Assembly (NCBI GenBank): GCA_005116835.1 | Contig: SWDM01000022.1 | Location: 98,073 to 162,072 of the forward strand | Length of the DNA stretch: 64,000 nt | Direction: 5' to 3' | DNA from: Nitrospira sp. | Lineage (GTDB): Bacteria > Nitrospirota > Nitrospiria > Nitrospirales > Nitrospiraceae | Shown: piece by piece, positions 26,145 to 34,163 of the stretch | Layout: each line of letters opens with the position of its first letter | Numbering within the stretch: the first letter of the stretch is position 1 | Position numbers and translations under genes: made by a program | The notes under the pieces: generated by a model | Databases searched by the model: none | What the model was told of the DNA's origin: nothing | Seen by the model: only the letters and a program-made list of their open reading frames with translations

Positions 26145-26905
26145 CGCTGCCCCGACTGCGATAGTTGCTCGACAGAACGGGTAAGGGCAGTCATGGCCTG
26201 CAGATATCGGTCGAAGAGACGAGGCACTTCGTGGGGGCCAGGGGATATCTGTCCGCGTTTGATAGACCAGGCCTCCAGGAACCCCTGCAAATCGACTTTC
26301 AGCTGCTCGGCGACGTCCTCGATCACCGTGTCGGAACGATAGAGAGGAGGCCGCCCGAGAAGGCGTTGCACTCCGCGAAGCAATGGAAGAGTCGACGTAA
26401 TCGAGAGCGGCAGCAATATCGTCGTCGCCACGTCCCCTCCCCCGCCTTCGACATACCGTTGCCTCAGCCGTAATAGTTGGCTCGTGAGACCCTGGACTAC
26501 GGCCTCTCTCAGCCGATCGGTCTTTACGTGAAATCCGATGAAGGGATCGCGCCCGGCCAGAATGCGATGCTGTTCTTGAATCTCCAAAAATTCGAGCGGG
26601 AAAACTGCTGCCGACCTGTGCAGCTCCTCTTCCGTCAAAAAGAGGGGTGCCACGATCTGTTCCTTACTCCATTGGCGGTGCACCGCACTGTACTGGTTGA
26701 GGATGGCGCTGTCGTATGACGAGACGAAAAGGAGAATATTCAGGTTAGACCGCCCTGGGAAAAACTCGCCACGGACGGCGCTGCCATAGAGCAGCAGCCC
26801 TTCCAACTGCTCTCCGAACAGGCCTAAGACCTCCTTCACATAGGTCTGCAGCCGCTTTTGTATGTCGTTGGGTAATCCCTCTATCAGTCGTTCAGCCGTG
26901 CCCAT
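26141..26905 (-). CDS. nucleotidyltransferase-fold protein with altered catalytic site
   Basis: A 254-aa protein. The N-terminal 100 residues fit the Pol-beta-type minimal nucleotidyltransferase fold: LLLYGSAVRGEFFPGRSNLNILLFV. In active enzymes the two metal ligands form a D-x-D after the GS motif; here the site reads N-L-N, so both acids are Asn and transfer activity is doubtful. The remaining 150 residues are helical. It overlaps the TPM gene by 4 bases and lies 7 bases downstream of the flavin monooxygenase gene, suggesting one operon. Confidence 0.78.
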   Translation of the reverse strand: MGTAERLIEGLPNDIQKRLQTYVKEVLGLFGEQLEGLLLYGSAVRGEFFPGRSNLNILLFVSSYDSAILNQYSAVHRQWSKEQIVAPLFLTEEELHRSAAVFPLEFLEIQEQHRILAGRDPFIGFHVKTDRLREAVVQGLTSQLLRLRQRYVEGGGGDVATTILLPLSITSTLPLLRGVQRLLGRPPLYRSDTVIEDVAEQLKVDLQGFLEAWSIKRGQISPGPHEVPRLFDRYLQAMTALTRSVEQLSQSGQR

Positions 26906-26911
26906 GGTTCC

Positions 26912-28186
26912 TCATGACGACATCGGATGCGAAGATTTTTCATGCGCTCGGATATCCGGAAAAAACCCTGTGGCAATGACGCGATCGATCGAACTGAACG
27001 GTGGGATAGCCCTCAACCCAGCCGTGGTCGACAACACCTGATAGCGAAGGCGTGGGTTCCGATCCAGCGTCTGAAACACACGATCGCGCAAGAATGCCAC
27101 CAGGGGATTCTCCGTATTCCAATAGAAGACTTGCTGGTCTGCCAATTCTTGCAACATGGTAACGTGTGGCCGCCTAACTCGTTCGAACTCCTTCAGCCTG
27201 CCTGCCGAATAGTCCCGATCTGCCAGGCAGCCAGGCAACAGGTCGGACAGAGCCATGGCGTCGACCATCGCCTGCATGCGACCTTGGGAAGCATGGGGAT
27301 TCATCGCATGGGCGGCATCGCCAATCAGGACCGCTCCATCCGCCACCCAAGTCGGCGTTCGCACACGCCCAGTGGGCATATAGGCCGTCTGGCTCCAATC
27401 CTTCAAACCTTGAAAGAGTCCGGTAAACTGCGGCGCAATCTGGCTCCAAGCCTGCTGCAGCGCAGGAATACCCCGTTGCTTCACTGCTTCCATCGACCCC
27501 TTGGGAATCATGTAGAAGAGATAGACCTTCTTCCCCGTCGCAGGAAAGAGACCCAAGATCGTCTTGTGGCCGACATAGTAGAACGATTCAGATATCGGTT
27601 CCTCCGATTCGATGATGGCAATCAGATAACCATCTGGATAGAGGTACAGATCGGCTGGAATCTGCAATGCCTCCCGCACTTTCGAAAATGCGCCATCAGC
27701 GCCGACAACCACCTTTGCCCGGATCGTATGGACGCCATCCGGTCCTTGCGTGGACAGCCCCACCACCCGATCTCCCTCGCGCAAGAGCCCTGTAAAGGAG
27801 GTCCCGTAGCGGAGCGTCACGCTCTTCTGCTGCTGCACTGCCGCGACAATGGCATGGTGGGCTACGTTCGGCAGGGTGACGATGGCACGGTTATAGGGGG
27901 GCGGAAGATCGCCATAGTCTATGCTGCAGAGGCGCAACCCTCCGGCCCTGCAAAAATGAAAATGCCGCACAGACCTCACGGCATCAGCAGGCAACGACTG
28001 CAACACACCCAAACGATCGAGGACCATTTGACCGTTTGGTTGGAGAATTTCTCCCCGTAATCCCTGGGGAGGTCCCGATGCCTGATCCAATACGACGGTG
28101 CTGATCCCCTGCTTGGCCAGGGCCAGGGCTAAGACGGCTCCGCCTCCCCCCGCCCCCACCACCGCCACGTCAGTCTGTTCAGTCAT
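26912..28186 (-). CDS. FAD-dependent monooxygenase (UbiH/PHBH family)
   Basis: About 424 aa. The N-terminal dinucleotide-binding GxGxxG (VVGAGGGGAVLALALAKQG) is followed by RGEILQPNG, the mid DG motif (VVGADGAFSKVR, about 165-176) and the C-terminal FAD-ribityl motif LIGDAAHAMNPHASQGR. This is the full signature of the aromatic hydroxylase / UbiH-like family. The substrate is not evident; quinone, carotenoid or aromatic compounds are possible. The start is the ATG at 28186 rather than the GTG one codon earlier. It leads an operon with the nucleotidyltransferase-like and TPM genes. Confidence 0.88.
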   Translation of the reverse strand: MTEQTDVAVVGAGGGGAVLALALAKQGISTVVLDQASGPPQGLRGEILQPNGQMVLDRLGVLQSLPADAVRSVRHFHFCRAGGLRLCSIDYGDLPPPYNRAIVTLPNVAHHAIVAAVQQQKSVTLRYGTSFTGLLREGDRVVGLSTQGPDGVHTIRAKVVVGADGAFSKVREALQIPADLYLYPDGYLIAIIESEEPISESFYYVGHKTILGLFPATGKKVYLFYMIPKGSMEAVKQRGIPALQQAWSQIAPQFTGLFQGLKDWSQTAYMPTGRVRTPTWVADGAVLIGDAAHAMNPHASQGRMQAMVDAMALSDLLPGCLADRDYSAGRLKEFERVRRPHVTMLQELADQQVFYWNTENPLVAFLRDRVFQTLDRNPRLRYQVLSTTAGLRAIPPFSSIDRVIATGFFPDIRAHEKSSHPMSS

Positions 28187-28196
28187 CACGCCTCAG

Positions 28197-28243
28197 CCCT
28201 CTTACCGCTTACTTCTTACTTCTCACTTTTTACCTCTTGCTTA
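28197..28243. repeat. heptamer array (CTTACTT type)
   Basis: About six 7-nt words of type CTTACTT or CTTACCG run up to the stop codon of the phospholipase D-like gene at 28241. Only one arm is present. Confidence 0.6.
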
Positions 28244-28783
28244 CTTCCACTCCCGATATCGAGTGCGATCGTTCCACATCGCCAGAAACTTCTCCCGTGC
28301 TTTGACGGTCGTCGCGAGATCGGTAATGACGTCGAGCCGCTCATCGTTATAGCGATTGCCGCTCGTCGTGTGGTTCATCGAACCGGTCGTGTTCACTTCA
28401 TCGTCGATCACAACTTGTTTCAGATGCATCAGCCCATCATGCTCGTTCACAAGAATAGGGATGCCGGCCAAATGCAGTGTATCGAGCGCCGTGCGCTGTT
28501 TGACATCCTCAGTCCGCTTCAGATCGGTGATCAACCGCACATCGACCCCCCGTTTCTTGGCCGCAACCATGGCCTCCACTGCGCGGGGAGAGGTCAACCC
28601 ATAGACCGCCACATAGAGATAGCGCCTGGCCTGTCGATAGAGCGTTGTCAGGCGGTCGAGTGGCTGGTCGTCCGGCCCGTAGTAGACCTCCACCGTCGCG
28701 CTCCGCCCGACTCCGACGGGAATGAGCATCAACGCGACAAGACACAATGACCCTACGATACGATTAGACAGGACTGCTCTCAT
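28241..28783 (-). CDS. exported phospholipase D-like (Nuc-type) protein
   Basis: A 180-aa protein with a signal peptide (about 1-28) and a single PLD domain: DRLTTLYRQARRYLYVAVYGLT, then the HKD motif HLKQVVIDDEVNTTGSMNHT with GNRYNDE. A single-HKD protein of this size resembles the Nuc endonucleases, which dimerise to form one active site. It is likely periplasmic or secreted, hydrolysing nucleic acid or another phosphodiester. The gene stands between a flavin monooxygenase and a hypothetical gene on the same strand. Confidence 0.86.
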   Translation of the reverse strand: MRAVLSNRIVGSLCLVALMLIPVGVGRSATVEVYYGPDDQPLDRLTTLYRQARRYLYVAVYGLTSPRAVEAMVAAKKRGVDVRLITDLKRTEDVKQRTALDTLHLAGIPILVNEHDGLMHLKQVVIDDEVNTTGSMNHTTSGNRYNDERLDVITDLATTVKAREKFLAMWNDRTRYREWK

Positions 28784-28804
28784 CGACAGCGGATAGGCTC
28801 CCGG

Positions 28805-29236
28805 TCATTCGATCTCAAACAGCATCTTGAAATGGCCGTCCGTGGCTTCCCACGCTTGAGGAGCCTCGCGGACGAGCCACTGTTGTAGAAACTGCTTTTG
28901 GCCCGGCGTGAGCACCTGTTTGATCTGGTGTGAGCGACCTTGGAGGGGCTGCAGGAACCCAACCCGCTTCTGAAAATCCAGTGTCGCTGTGCGGACATAC
29001 ATGTTTGTGAAGGCGCTCGGTTTATCGTCTTCTCCATCGCCTTGAATCCAAACCGATAAAAACTTCTCTAACTGGAGTCCGGTACTGTCCATGGCAGGAT
29101 CGGTATCGTGAAATAGCTCGTTTTCAGATTCTTTGAGCGGAACGGCCTCGGCAGACCTGAACATGAAATTACGTTTCCACATGTCATCGTTGATCCAAAA
29201 AATTGCATAGTGGAGGCGGATCGTGGACAAAGTCAA
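28805..29236 (-). CDS. hypothetical protein
   Basis: Up to 143 aa, with no recognised domain and no signal peptide. The frame begins with TTG at 29236; ATG codons at 29182 and 29164 are alternatives. None has a clear ribosome site, so the start is uncertain. The composition is ordinary for a soluble protein (VRTATLDFQKRVGF, LQQWLVREAPQAWE). It is divergent from the sulfur-carrier cluster, with whose promoter region it shares about 95 bases. Confidence 0.6.
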   Translation of the reverse strand: MTLSTIRLHYAIFWINDDMWKRNFMFRSAEAVPLKESENELFHDTDPAMDSTGLQLEKFLSVWIQGDGEDDKPSAFTNMYVRTATLDFQKRVGFLQPLQGRSHQIKQVLTPGQKQFLQQWLVREAPQAWEATDGHFKMLFEIE

Positions 29237-29262
29237 GCTACGATGAGGCCTGCTTCGTTACC

Positions 29263-29290
29263 TTGACATTGACAAAGTCGCTTTGATAAC
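29263..29290 (+). promoter_or_regulatory. candidate sigma-70 promoter of the sulfur-carrier cluster
   Basis: A perfect TTGACA (29263-29268) is followed after 16 bases by GATAAC (29285-29290), about 40 bases before the first ATG of the cluster. The -10 box is a moderate match. No other promoter-like pair is seen before the gene. Confidence 0.45.
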
Positions 29291-29332
29291 GTGTTGAAAT
29301 TGTTTAATCTCTTGGCCATGTTGGGAGTCTTC

Positions 29333-29533
29333 ATGCAGGTCAAAATCAACGGTAAGGCAGAAGAGATTGCAGGGGGAACGGTCCTCGATCTTCTCCAAAC
29401 CAAAAAGATTGAACCGCAAATGGTTGCGGTCGAGGTCAACGACATCATGTTGGACAGAAGTCATCTTGGCACTACCAGTCTGAAAGACGGCGACCGAGTC
29501 GAATTCTTATTTTATATGGGTGGCGGACGATGA
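29333..29533 (+). CDS. ThiS/MoaD-type sulfur carrier protein, module 1
   Basis: A 66-aa beta-grasp protein (MQVKINGKAEEIAGGTVLDLL, MVAVEVND, LKDGDRVEFLFYMGGGR). An ATG at 29333 with GGGAG 5 nt upstream fits the family start, although the frame runs back to 29291. Carriers of this family are adenylated at a C-terminal Gly-Gly and then thiocarboxylated. Here the chain ends Gly-Gly-Gly-Arg, so one residue follows the glycines and may need trimming. The stop overlaps the start of the cysteine synthase gene by 4 bases, which argues for a role in cysteine rather than thiazole synthesis; no other thiamine genes are present. Confidence 0.85.
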   Translation: MQVKINGKAEEIAGGTVLDLLQTKKIEPQMVAVEVNDIMLDRSHLGTTSLKDGDRVEFLFYMGGGR

Positions 29534-30459
29534 CGATGCCATTGCATAAAGACATTACTGAACTGATTGGACGGACTCCCCTTGTACGGCTAAACCGGTT
29601 GTCCCCTCCAGGCGGGGCCACGATCTATGGAAAGGTCGAATTCTTCAATCCAGGCGGCAGCGTCAAGGATCGCATCTGCCTGAATATGATCGACGAAGCA
29701 GAACGGTTGGGCCAATTAAAGCCAGGCGGCACCATCGTCGAACCGACCAGCGGAAATACCGGAATCGGACTGGCATTAGTCGCTGCAGTCCGCGGCTACA
29801 AGCTGATACTCGTGATGCCGGAGAGCATGAGCATGGAACGAGCGAGCCTCTTGTCGTCTTATGGAGCGCAACTCGTCCTGACACCGGCCTGGGAAGGGAT
29901 GAAGGGTTCGATCCGCGAATCGGAAAGTATCGTCGCGCAGAATCCGTCGTATTTTATGCCGGATCAGTTCTCGAACCCGGCCAACCCGGCTATGCATAAG
30001 AAGACTACGGCTGTCGAGATCCTTGAATCGCTCGCAGGCAAGATCGACGCGTTTGTGGCGGCAGTGGGCACTGGCGGCACGATTACAGGCTGCGGGGAAC
30101 TGTTCAAGGAACGGAATCCCAGCGTGAAGGTGATTGCGGTTGAACCGGCCGGATCGCCGGTCTTATCCGGTGGAGAGCCGGGCCCCCATAAGATTCAGGG
30201 CATCGGCGCGGGGTTTATCCCGAAAGTGCTGAATCGATCTATTATCGATCGAGTCATGACCGTCACCGATGACGAGGCCTATCAGACAGCCAAGCAGCTC
30301 TCGAAAAAGGAAGGGCTCTTGGTGGGCATTTCTGCCGGAGCCAACGTGTTCGCCGCGCAGAAAGTGGCCCAGGAACTTGGACCAGGGAAGAATGTGGTCA
30401 CCATCTTGTGCGACACGGGTGAGAGATATATCAGTATCGAGAAGTATTTTAATATCTGA
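29530..30459 (+). CDS. cysM: cysteine synthase (CysM/CysK family)
   Basis: A 309-aa PLP enzyme of fold type II. It contains IGRTPLVRLNRL, the Schiff-base Lys in NPGGSVKDR, the PLP-phosphate loop EPTSGNTGIGLA, GTGGTITGCGE, and LVGISAGANVFAA near the C-terminus. It is translationally coupled to the preceding carrier and followed by an E1-like enzyme. In mycobacteria, CysM takes sulfur from the thiocarboxylated carrier CysO and O-phosphoserine. The present gene order suggests the same chemistry, though free-sulfide use cannot be excluded. Confidence 0.93.
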   Translation: MTMPLHKDITELIGRTPLVRLNRLSPPGGATIYGKVEFFNPGGSVKDRICLNMIDEAERLGQLKPGGTIVEPTSGNTGIGLALVAAVRGYKLILVMPESMSMERASLLSSYGAQLVLTPAWEGMKGSIRESESIVAQNPSYFMPDQFSNPANPAMHKKTTAVEILESLAGKIDAFVAAVGTGGTITGCGELFKERNPSVKVIAVEPAGSPVLSGGEPGPHKIQGIGAGFIPKVLNRSIIDRVMTVTDDEAYQTAKQLSKKEGLLVGISAGANVFAAQKVAQELGPGKNVVTILCDTGERYISIEKYFNI

Positions 30460-30471
30460 GCAGGGAAGCAC

Positions 30472-30529
30472 TCAGCTTTCAGCAGTCAGCTCCAAGCTGA
30501 TGGCTGACAGCTGATGGCTGACAGCTGAA
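30472..30529. repeat. inverted heptamer array (TCAGCTT/AAGCTGA type)
   Basis: It starts 13 bases after the cysM stop: three TCAGC-type 7-nt words on the left and five GCTGA-type words on the right (ATGGCTG, ACAGCTG). They can fold into a hairpin and end at the next start codon (30531). Confidence 0.75.
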
Positions 30530-30530
30530 A

Positions 30531-31343
30531 ATGGAATTCACAGACGATCAAATATCCCGTTACAGTCGGCATATTCTGTTGCCGGAAGTCGGTGGCAAAG
30601 GACAGAAGAAGATTGCCAAGGCCAAGATTCTCTTGGTCGGTGCGGGCGGCCTTGGCTCTCCGGCTGCCCTCTATTTGGCCGCGGCCGGTATCGGCACCAT
30701 CGGCCTCATCGACAGCGATGTGGTGGACCTGACCAATCTCCATCGTCAGATCCTCCACCATACGTCGGATGTGGGCCGTCCCAAAGTCGTCTCAGGCAAA
30801 GAAAAGATTCAAGCGTTGAACCCCGACGTCAAGGTCTCAATGTACGAAGAGCGACTGACGTCCGGCAATGCGCTGAAAATCATTGGCGACTACGACGTTG
30901 TCATCGACGGGGTCGATAACTTCACGGCCAAGTTCTTGATCAACGACGCCTGTTTCTTTGCCGGAAAACCGCTGGTCCATGGCGGCATTCTCCGTTTCGA
31001 CGGTCGTGTCACGACCATTGTGCCGAAACAGTCCGCCTGTTATCGTTGTATCTTCAAGACTCCGCCGCCGCCCGGACTCGTCGCCTCCTGCCAGGAGGCC
31101 GGCGTGATCGGTGTGCTGGCTGGTATCATCGGCACGATCCAAGCGACGGAGGCGTTGAAACTTGTTCTGGGCATCGGGCAACCGCTGACAAATCGCTTCC
31201 TGGATTTCGATGCGAAGAAGACCCAGTTCAGAGAGATCAAAGTGAAACGGAATCCAGACTGCGCGCTCTGCGGAGCGCATCCGACGATTACTGAACTGTT
31301 CGATGACGGCGATCCGTTCGCCGGCTGTGCTGTCCGTCCGTAA
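30531..31343 (+). CDS. moeB: MoeB/ThiF-type E1-like adenylyltransferase, module 1
   Basis: A 270-aa protein. It has ISRYSRHILLPEVGGKGQKK, the ATP-binding GAGGLGSPAALYLAAAG, DSDVVDLTNLHRQILH, DGVDNFTAKFLINDACF, zinc-binding CYRC and CALC pairs, and SCQEAGVIGVLAG, which holds the Cys that in ThiF takes part in sulfur transfer. It lacks the C-terminal rhodanese domain of MoeZ, so sulfur must come from a separate donor. It activates the C-terminal glycine of a carrier as acyl-adenylate. It is 57% or so like the second E1 by eye (not calculated) and belongs with the upstream carrier/CysM pair. Confidence 0.9.
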   Translation: MEFTDDQISRYSRHILLPEVGGKGQKKIAKAKILLVGAGGLGSPAALYLAAAGIGTIGLIDSDVVDLTNLHRQILHHTSDVGRPKVVSGKEKIQALNPDVKVSMYEERLTSGNALKIIGDYDVVIDGVDNFTAKFLINDACFFAGKPLVHGGILRFDGRVTTIVPKQSACYRCIFKTPPPPGLVASCQEAGVIGVLAGIIGTIQATEALKLVLGIGQPLTNRFLDFDAKKTQFREIKVKRNPDCALCGAHPTITELFDDGDPFAGCAVRP

Positions 31344-31370
31344 TTATTGACCGAGTAAAGTGGAGTCGCC

Positions 31371-32621
31371 ATGGCCACGATGAAAGCCCTAGTCTGTCGC
31401 GAGTGCGGAAAAGAATATCCCACGAAGGCAATCCATGTCTGCGAGATGTGCTTTGGCCCCCTCGAGGTGAAATACAGCTACGAGGAGATCAAAAAGAACA
31501 TTTCCCGGAAAAAGATCCAGGACGGCCCACATAGTATTTGGCGCTATGCCGACCTGCTCCCGGTGGAAGGCCCGAATTTCCTCGGCCCCCATGCCGGAAT
31601 GACTCCGCTGGTGCGCGCGAAGAATCTCGGCGCCCATCTCGGATTGGACGAACTCTACATTAAGAACGATACGGTCAATCATCCTACTCTCTCGTTCAAA
31701 GACCGGGTCGTGGCAGTGGCCATCACCAGAGCGCGCGAGTTGGGATTTGAAACCATTGCTTGCGCCTCCACCGGCAATTTGGCCAATTCCGTCGCCGCCC
31801 ATGCCGCTGCCGCAGGAATGCGCTGCTACGTGTTTATTCCAGGCGATCTGGAAGCCGCGAAGGTGCTTGGCAACTTGATCTACAAACCCAACGTGATTGA
31901 GATCGAAGGCAATTACGACGACGTCAATCGGCTGTGCAGCGAAATCGCCGGCGAGCATGGCTGGGCGTTCGTCAACATCAATATCCGGCCCTACTACGCG
32001 GAAGGCTCGAAGACATTGGCATTCGAGACCGTAGAGCAACTCGGCTGGCGCACGCCCGATCAAGCCGTCATCCCCATGGCGTCGGGTTCCCTGCTGACGA
32101 AAATTTGGAAGGGCCTCCACGAAATGAAGTACGTGGGATTGATCGATGAGGTCAGGACCAAGATCAATGGGGCGCAGGCTGAAGGCTGTTCACCGATTTC
32201 CACGGCCTTCAAAGCGGGCCGCGACTTCTTTAAACCGGTAAAACCCAAGACCATCGCAAAGTCCTTGGCTATCGGCAATCCAGCCGACGGGTACTACGCC
32301 CTCAAGGCAACAGCCGAGAGCAAAGGCTCCATGGATATGGTTTCAGACGACGAAGTCGTGGAGGGCATCAAGCTGCTGGCGCAGACGGAAGGAATCTTCG
32401 CCGAAACGGCCGGTGGTGTCACGATCGGTGTGCTGCAAAAGCTGGTGAAAAACGGCACGATCAAGAAAGGCGATCTGACCGTGGCCTATATCACCGGGAA
32501 CGGCTTAAAAACTCAGGAAGCGGTGATCGATGCCGTCGGGCGGCCGGTTCGTATTCAGCCAAGTTTAGTCGCCTTTGAGAAAACATTTAAAATGGGCAAG
32601 AACGGTGGTGGTGACTCATGA
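31371..32621 (+). CDS. thrC: threonine synthase with N-terminal zinc ribbon
   Basis: A 416-aa fold-type-II PLP enzyme. The first 40 residues form a zinc ribbon (LVCRECGKEYP, HVCEMCFGPLEV). The catalytic part has GMTPLVRAKNLG, the PLP Lys in HPTLSFKDRVV, ACASTGNLANSVAAHAA, and a late ETAGGVTIGVL segment. It converts O-phosphohomoserine to threonine. Its stop overlaps the second carrier gene by 4 bases. This coupling is odd for a plain threonine enzyme and raises the possibility that carrier-bound sulfur is used on the same substrate to make homocysteine; that is speculation. Confidence 0.9.
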   Translation: MATMKALVCRECGKEYPTKAIHVCEMCFGPLEVKYSYEEIKKNISRKKIQDGPHSIWRYADLLPVEGPNFLGPHAGMTPLVRAKNLGAHLGLDELYIKNDTVNHPTLSFKDRVVAVAITRARELGFETIACASTGNLANSVAAHAAAAGMRCYVFIPGDLEAAKVLGNLIYKPNVIEIEGNYDDVNRLCSEIAGEHGWAFVNINIRPYYAEGSKTLAFETVEQLGWRTPDQAVIPMASGSLLTKIWKGLHEMKYVGLIDEVRTKINGAQAEGCSPISTAFKAGRDFFKPVKPKTIAKSLAIGNPADGYYALKATAESKGSMDMVSDDEVVEGIKLLAQTEGIFAETAGGVTIGVLQKLVKNGTIKKGDLTVAYITGNGLKTQEAVIDAVGRPVRIQPSLVAFEKTFKMGKNGGGDS

Positions 32622-32905
32622 TTAAAGTCCGCATTCCGACTCCGCTGCGCCCGCTGACCAAGGGCCAGGGAGAAGTCGAAACGAAAGCCGAGAGCGTGCT
32701 CGATATGATCGAAGCGCTCAATACCGCGCATCCCGGCATCAAGGATCGTCTTTGCGACGACACGGGTGAGCTTCGTCGATTCGTGAATATCTACGTCAAC
32801 GAAGAAGACATTCGATTCCTCAAGGGCAAAGAGACTTCTCTCAAAGACGGCGATGAAGTCTCGATCGTGCCGGCGATTGCAGGAGGCACACCATGCCGAG
32901 CATGA
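32618..32905 (+). CDS. MoaD/CysO-type sulfur carrier protein, module 2
   Basis: A 95-aa protein. The sequence (VRIPTPLRPLTKGQGEVE, RRFVNIYVNEEDIRFLKG, DGDEVSIVPAIAGG) closely follows the CysO pattern, including the RFVNIYVN block. CysO normally ends in Gly-Gly. Here five extra residues, TPCRA, follow, because the frame continues 13 bases into the next gene before meeting TGA. Activation by an E1 would require removal of this tail, and a JAMM peptidase is encoded at the end of the cluster. It overlaps thrC by 4 bases. Confidence 0.9.
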   Translation: MIKVRIPTPLRPLTKGQGEVETKAESVLDMIEALNTAHPGIKDRLCDDTGELRRFVNIYVNEEDIRFLKGKETSLKDGDEVSIVPAIAGGTPCRA

Positions 32906-33132
32906 AATTTCATATTCAGTTCCCGGAACAAAAGATCAAAGAACCGATCATCTATCAGATCGGACATGAATTCAAAGTCGTGACCAACGTCCGGAGAGCC
33001 GACGTGCGTGAAACCACCGGATGGATGGATCTAGAGTTGACCGGAGACAGCACAGAAATCGAACGGGCGATCGTGGGCCTCCGCAAAAAAGGCGTCATCG
33101 TCGACCCAATCGAATTGAATGTCGTGGAGTAA
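32893..33132 (+). CDS. NIL-domain protein
   Basis: A 79-aa protein that is essentially one NIL domain (KFHIQFPEQKIKEPIIYQIG, then VTNVRRADVRETTGWMDLEL, IERAIVGLRKKGVIVDPIE). NIL domains occur at the C-terminus of methionine ABC transporter ATPases, where they sense methionine, and in proteins linked to sulfur assimilation into homocysteine in methanogens. It overlaps the carrier gene by 13 bases in another frame. A role in sensing or binding a sulfur amino acid, or in sulfur delivery, is plausible from context. Confidence 0.88.
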   Translation: MPSMKFHIQFPEQKIKEPIIYQIGHEFKVVTNVRRADVRETTGWMDLELTGDSTEIERAIVGLRKKGVIVDPIELNVVE

Positions 33133-33135
33133 CAG

Positions 33136-33230
33136 GAACGTCAACCGACATACGTCAACGGTCAATCGTGCAGAATGAATCAACCCTTCACCTCACCATT
33201 GACGAATGACTTTTGACGATTGACGGCATT
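33136..33230. repeat. inverted heptamer array (CGTCAAC/GATTGAC type)
   Basis: It begins 4 bases after the NIL gene stop. GTCAA-type words lie on the left (CGTCAAC, GGTCAAT) and TTGAC-type words on the right (CATTGAC, TTTTGAC, GATTGAC), with a 7-nt period, forming a potential hairpin just before the second E1 gene. Confidence 0.72.
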
Positions 33231-33236
33231 TGAACT

Positions 33237-34040
33237 ATGGAACTTACTGAACCACAAATTCAACGATACAGCCGGCAGATTATTCTGAGCGACGTCGGTG
33301 GCAAGGGCCAGATGAAGCTGGGCAAGGCAAAGGTCTTGCTCATTGGCGCAGGTGGACTCGGCTCCCCTGCCGGGCTCTATCTCGCTGCAGCCGGTGTGGG
33401 CACCATCGGTCTGGTCGATGGCGATGTCGTCGATCTCTCGAACTTGCAGCGCCAAATCCTGCACTCCACAGCCACGGTCGGTATGTCGAAAGTCGAGTCT
33501 GGCAGAAAAACTCTGTCGGCGATCAATCCGGAGATCGAGATCAAAACCTATCATCAGAACGTCGACAGCGATAATATTCTTCCTTTGATATCTCAGTACG
33601 ACATGGTATTGGACGGATCCGATAACTTTTCGACTAGGTTTCTCGTGAACGATGCCTGCTTCTTCGCGAAGAAGACGCTCATTTCCGCCAGCATGTTCCG
33701 TTTCGAAGGCCAACTCACCACGATCAAGCCCCATGCAGGCTATCCTTGCTACCGCTGCCTCTATCCGGAACCGCCGCCTGCTGGGCTCGTTCCAAACTGC
33801 CAAGAAGCCGGCGTCTTAGGGGCTCTCGCCGGGACTATGGGTATTCTGCAAGCGTCGGAGGCGATCAAGGAAATACTCGGCATCGGCGAAACCCTTGCCG
33901 ATCGCCTCCTGATCTACGACGCACTGGAGATGAAGTTCAGAAAGGTCCGTCGTCCCAAAGATCCAGCCTGCCCGCTCTGCGGTCAGAATCCGAAGATCAA
34001 AAATCTCAGCATGGACTATACTGTCAGCTGCACGATCTAA
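33237..34040 (+). CDS. moeB: MoeB/ThiF-type E1-like adenylyltransferase, module 2
   Basis: A 267-aa paralog of the E1 at 30531. It shows QRYSRQIILSDVGGKGQMK, GAGGLGSPAGLYLAAAG, DGDVVDLSNLQRQILH, DGSDNFSTRFLVNDACF, zinc-binding CYRC and CPLC pairs, and NCQEAGVLGALAG. No rhodanese domain is present. It probably adenylates the second carrier after its tail is removed. Two distinct E1s, each placed with one carrier and one PLP enzyme, suggest two dedicated sulfur-transfer lines rather than redundancy. Confidence 0.9.
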   Translation: MELTEPQIQRYSRQIILSDVGGKGQMKLGKAKVLLIGAGGLGSPAGLYLAAAGVGTIGLVDGDVVDLSNLQRQILHSTATVGMSKVESGRKTLSAINPEIEIKTYHQNVDSDNILPLISQYDMVLDGSDNFSTRFLVNDACFFAKKTLISASMFRFEGQLTTIKPHAGYPCYRCLYPEPPPAGLVPNCQEAGVLGALAGTMGILQASEAIKEILGIGETLADRLLIYDALEMKFRKVRRPKDPACPLCGQNPKIKNLSMDYTVSCTI

Positions 34041-34063
34041 CGAAGCTAGGTCTGATGAAGCGC

Positions 34064-34162
34064 AGTCTGAAAGTCGAAAGTCGTCAAGTCCTAAAGTCTC
34101 AGAAATGAATATTCAGATTGAACTGACTTGATGACTTTACGACATTTAGACTCTTAACTTTC
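34064..34162. repeat. inverted heptamer array (GAAAGTC/GACTTTA type)
   Basis: AAAGTC-type 7-nt words on the left (from about 34066) face GACTT-type words on the right (ATGACTT, TTTAGAC). It lies between the second E1 gene and the JAMM peptidase gene, ending 2 bases before the ATG. Confidence 0.72.
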
Positions 34163-34163
34163 A

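Noticed and set aside
25320..26342. Long open plus-strand frame (340 codons)
   Set aside because: It is antisense to the TPM-domain and nucleotidyltransferase-fold genes, which have clear domains, signal peptide and coupling; the frame has no domain of its own.
26927..28060. Long open plus-strand frame (377 codons)
   Set aside because: It is the mirror of the FAD monooxygenase gene; GC-rich codon bias opens the opposite strand.
29333..29533. Carrier gene considered as thiamine-pathway thiS
   Set aside because: No thiG, thiC or other thiamine gene is adjacent, and it is translationally coupled to cysM.
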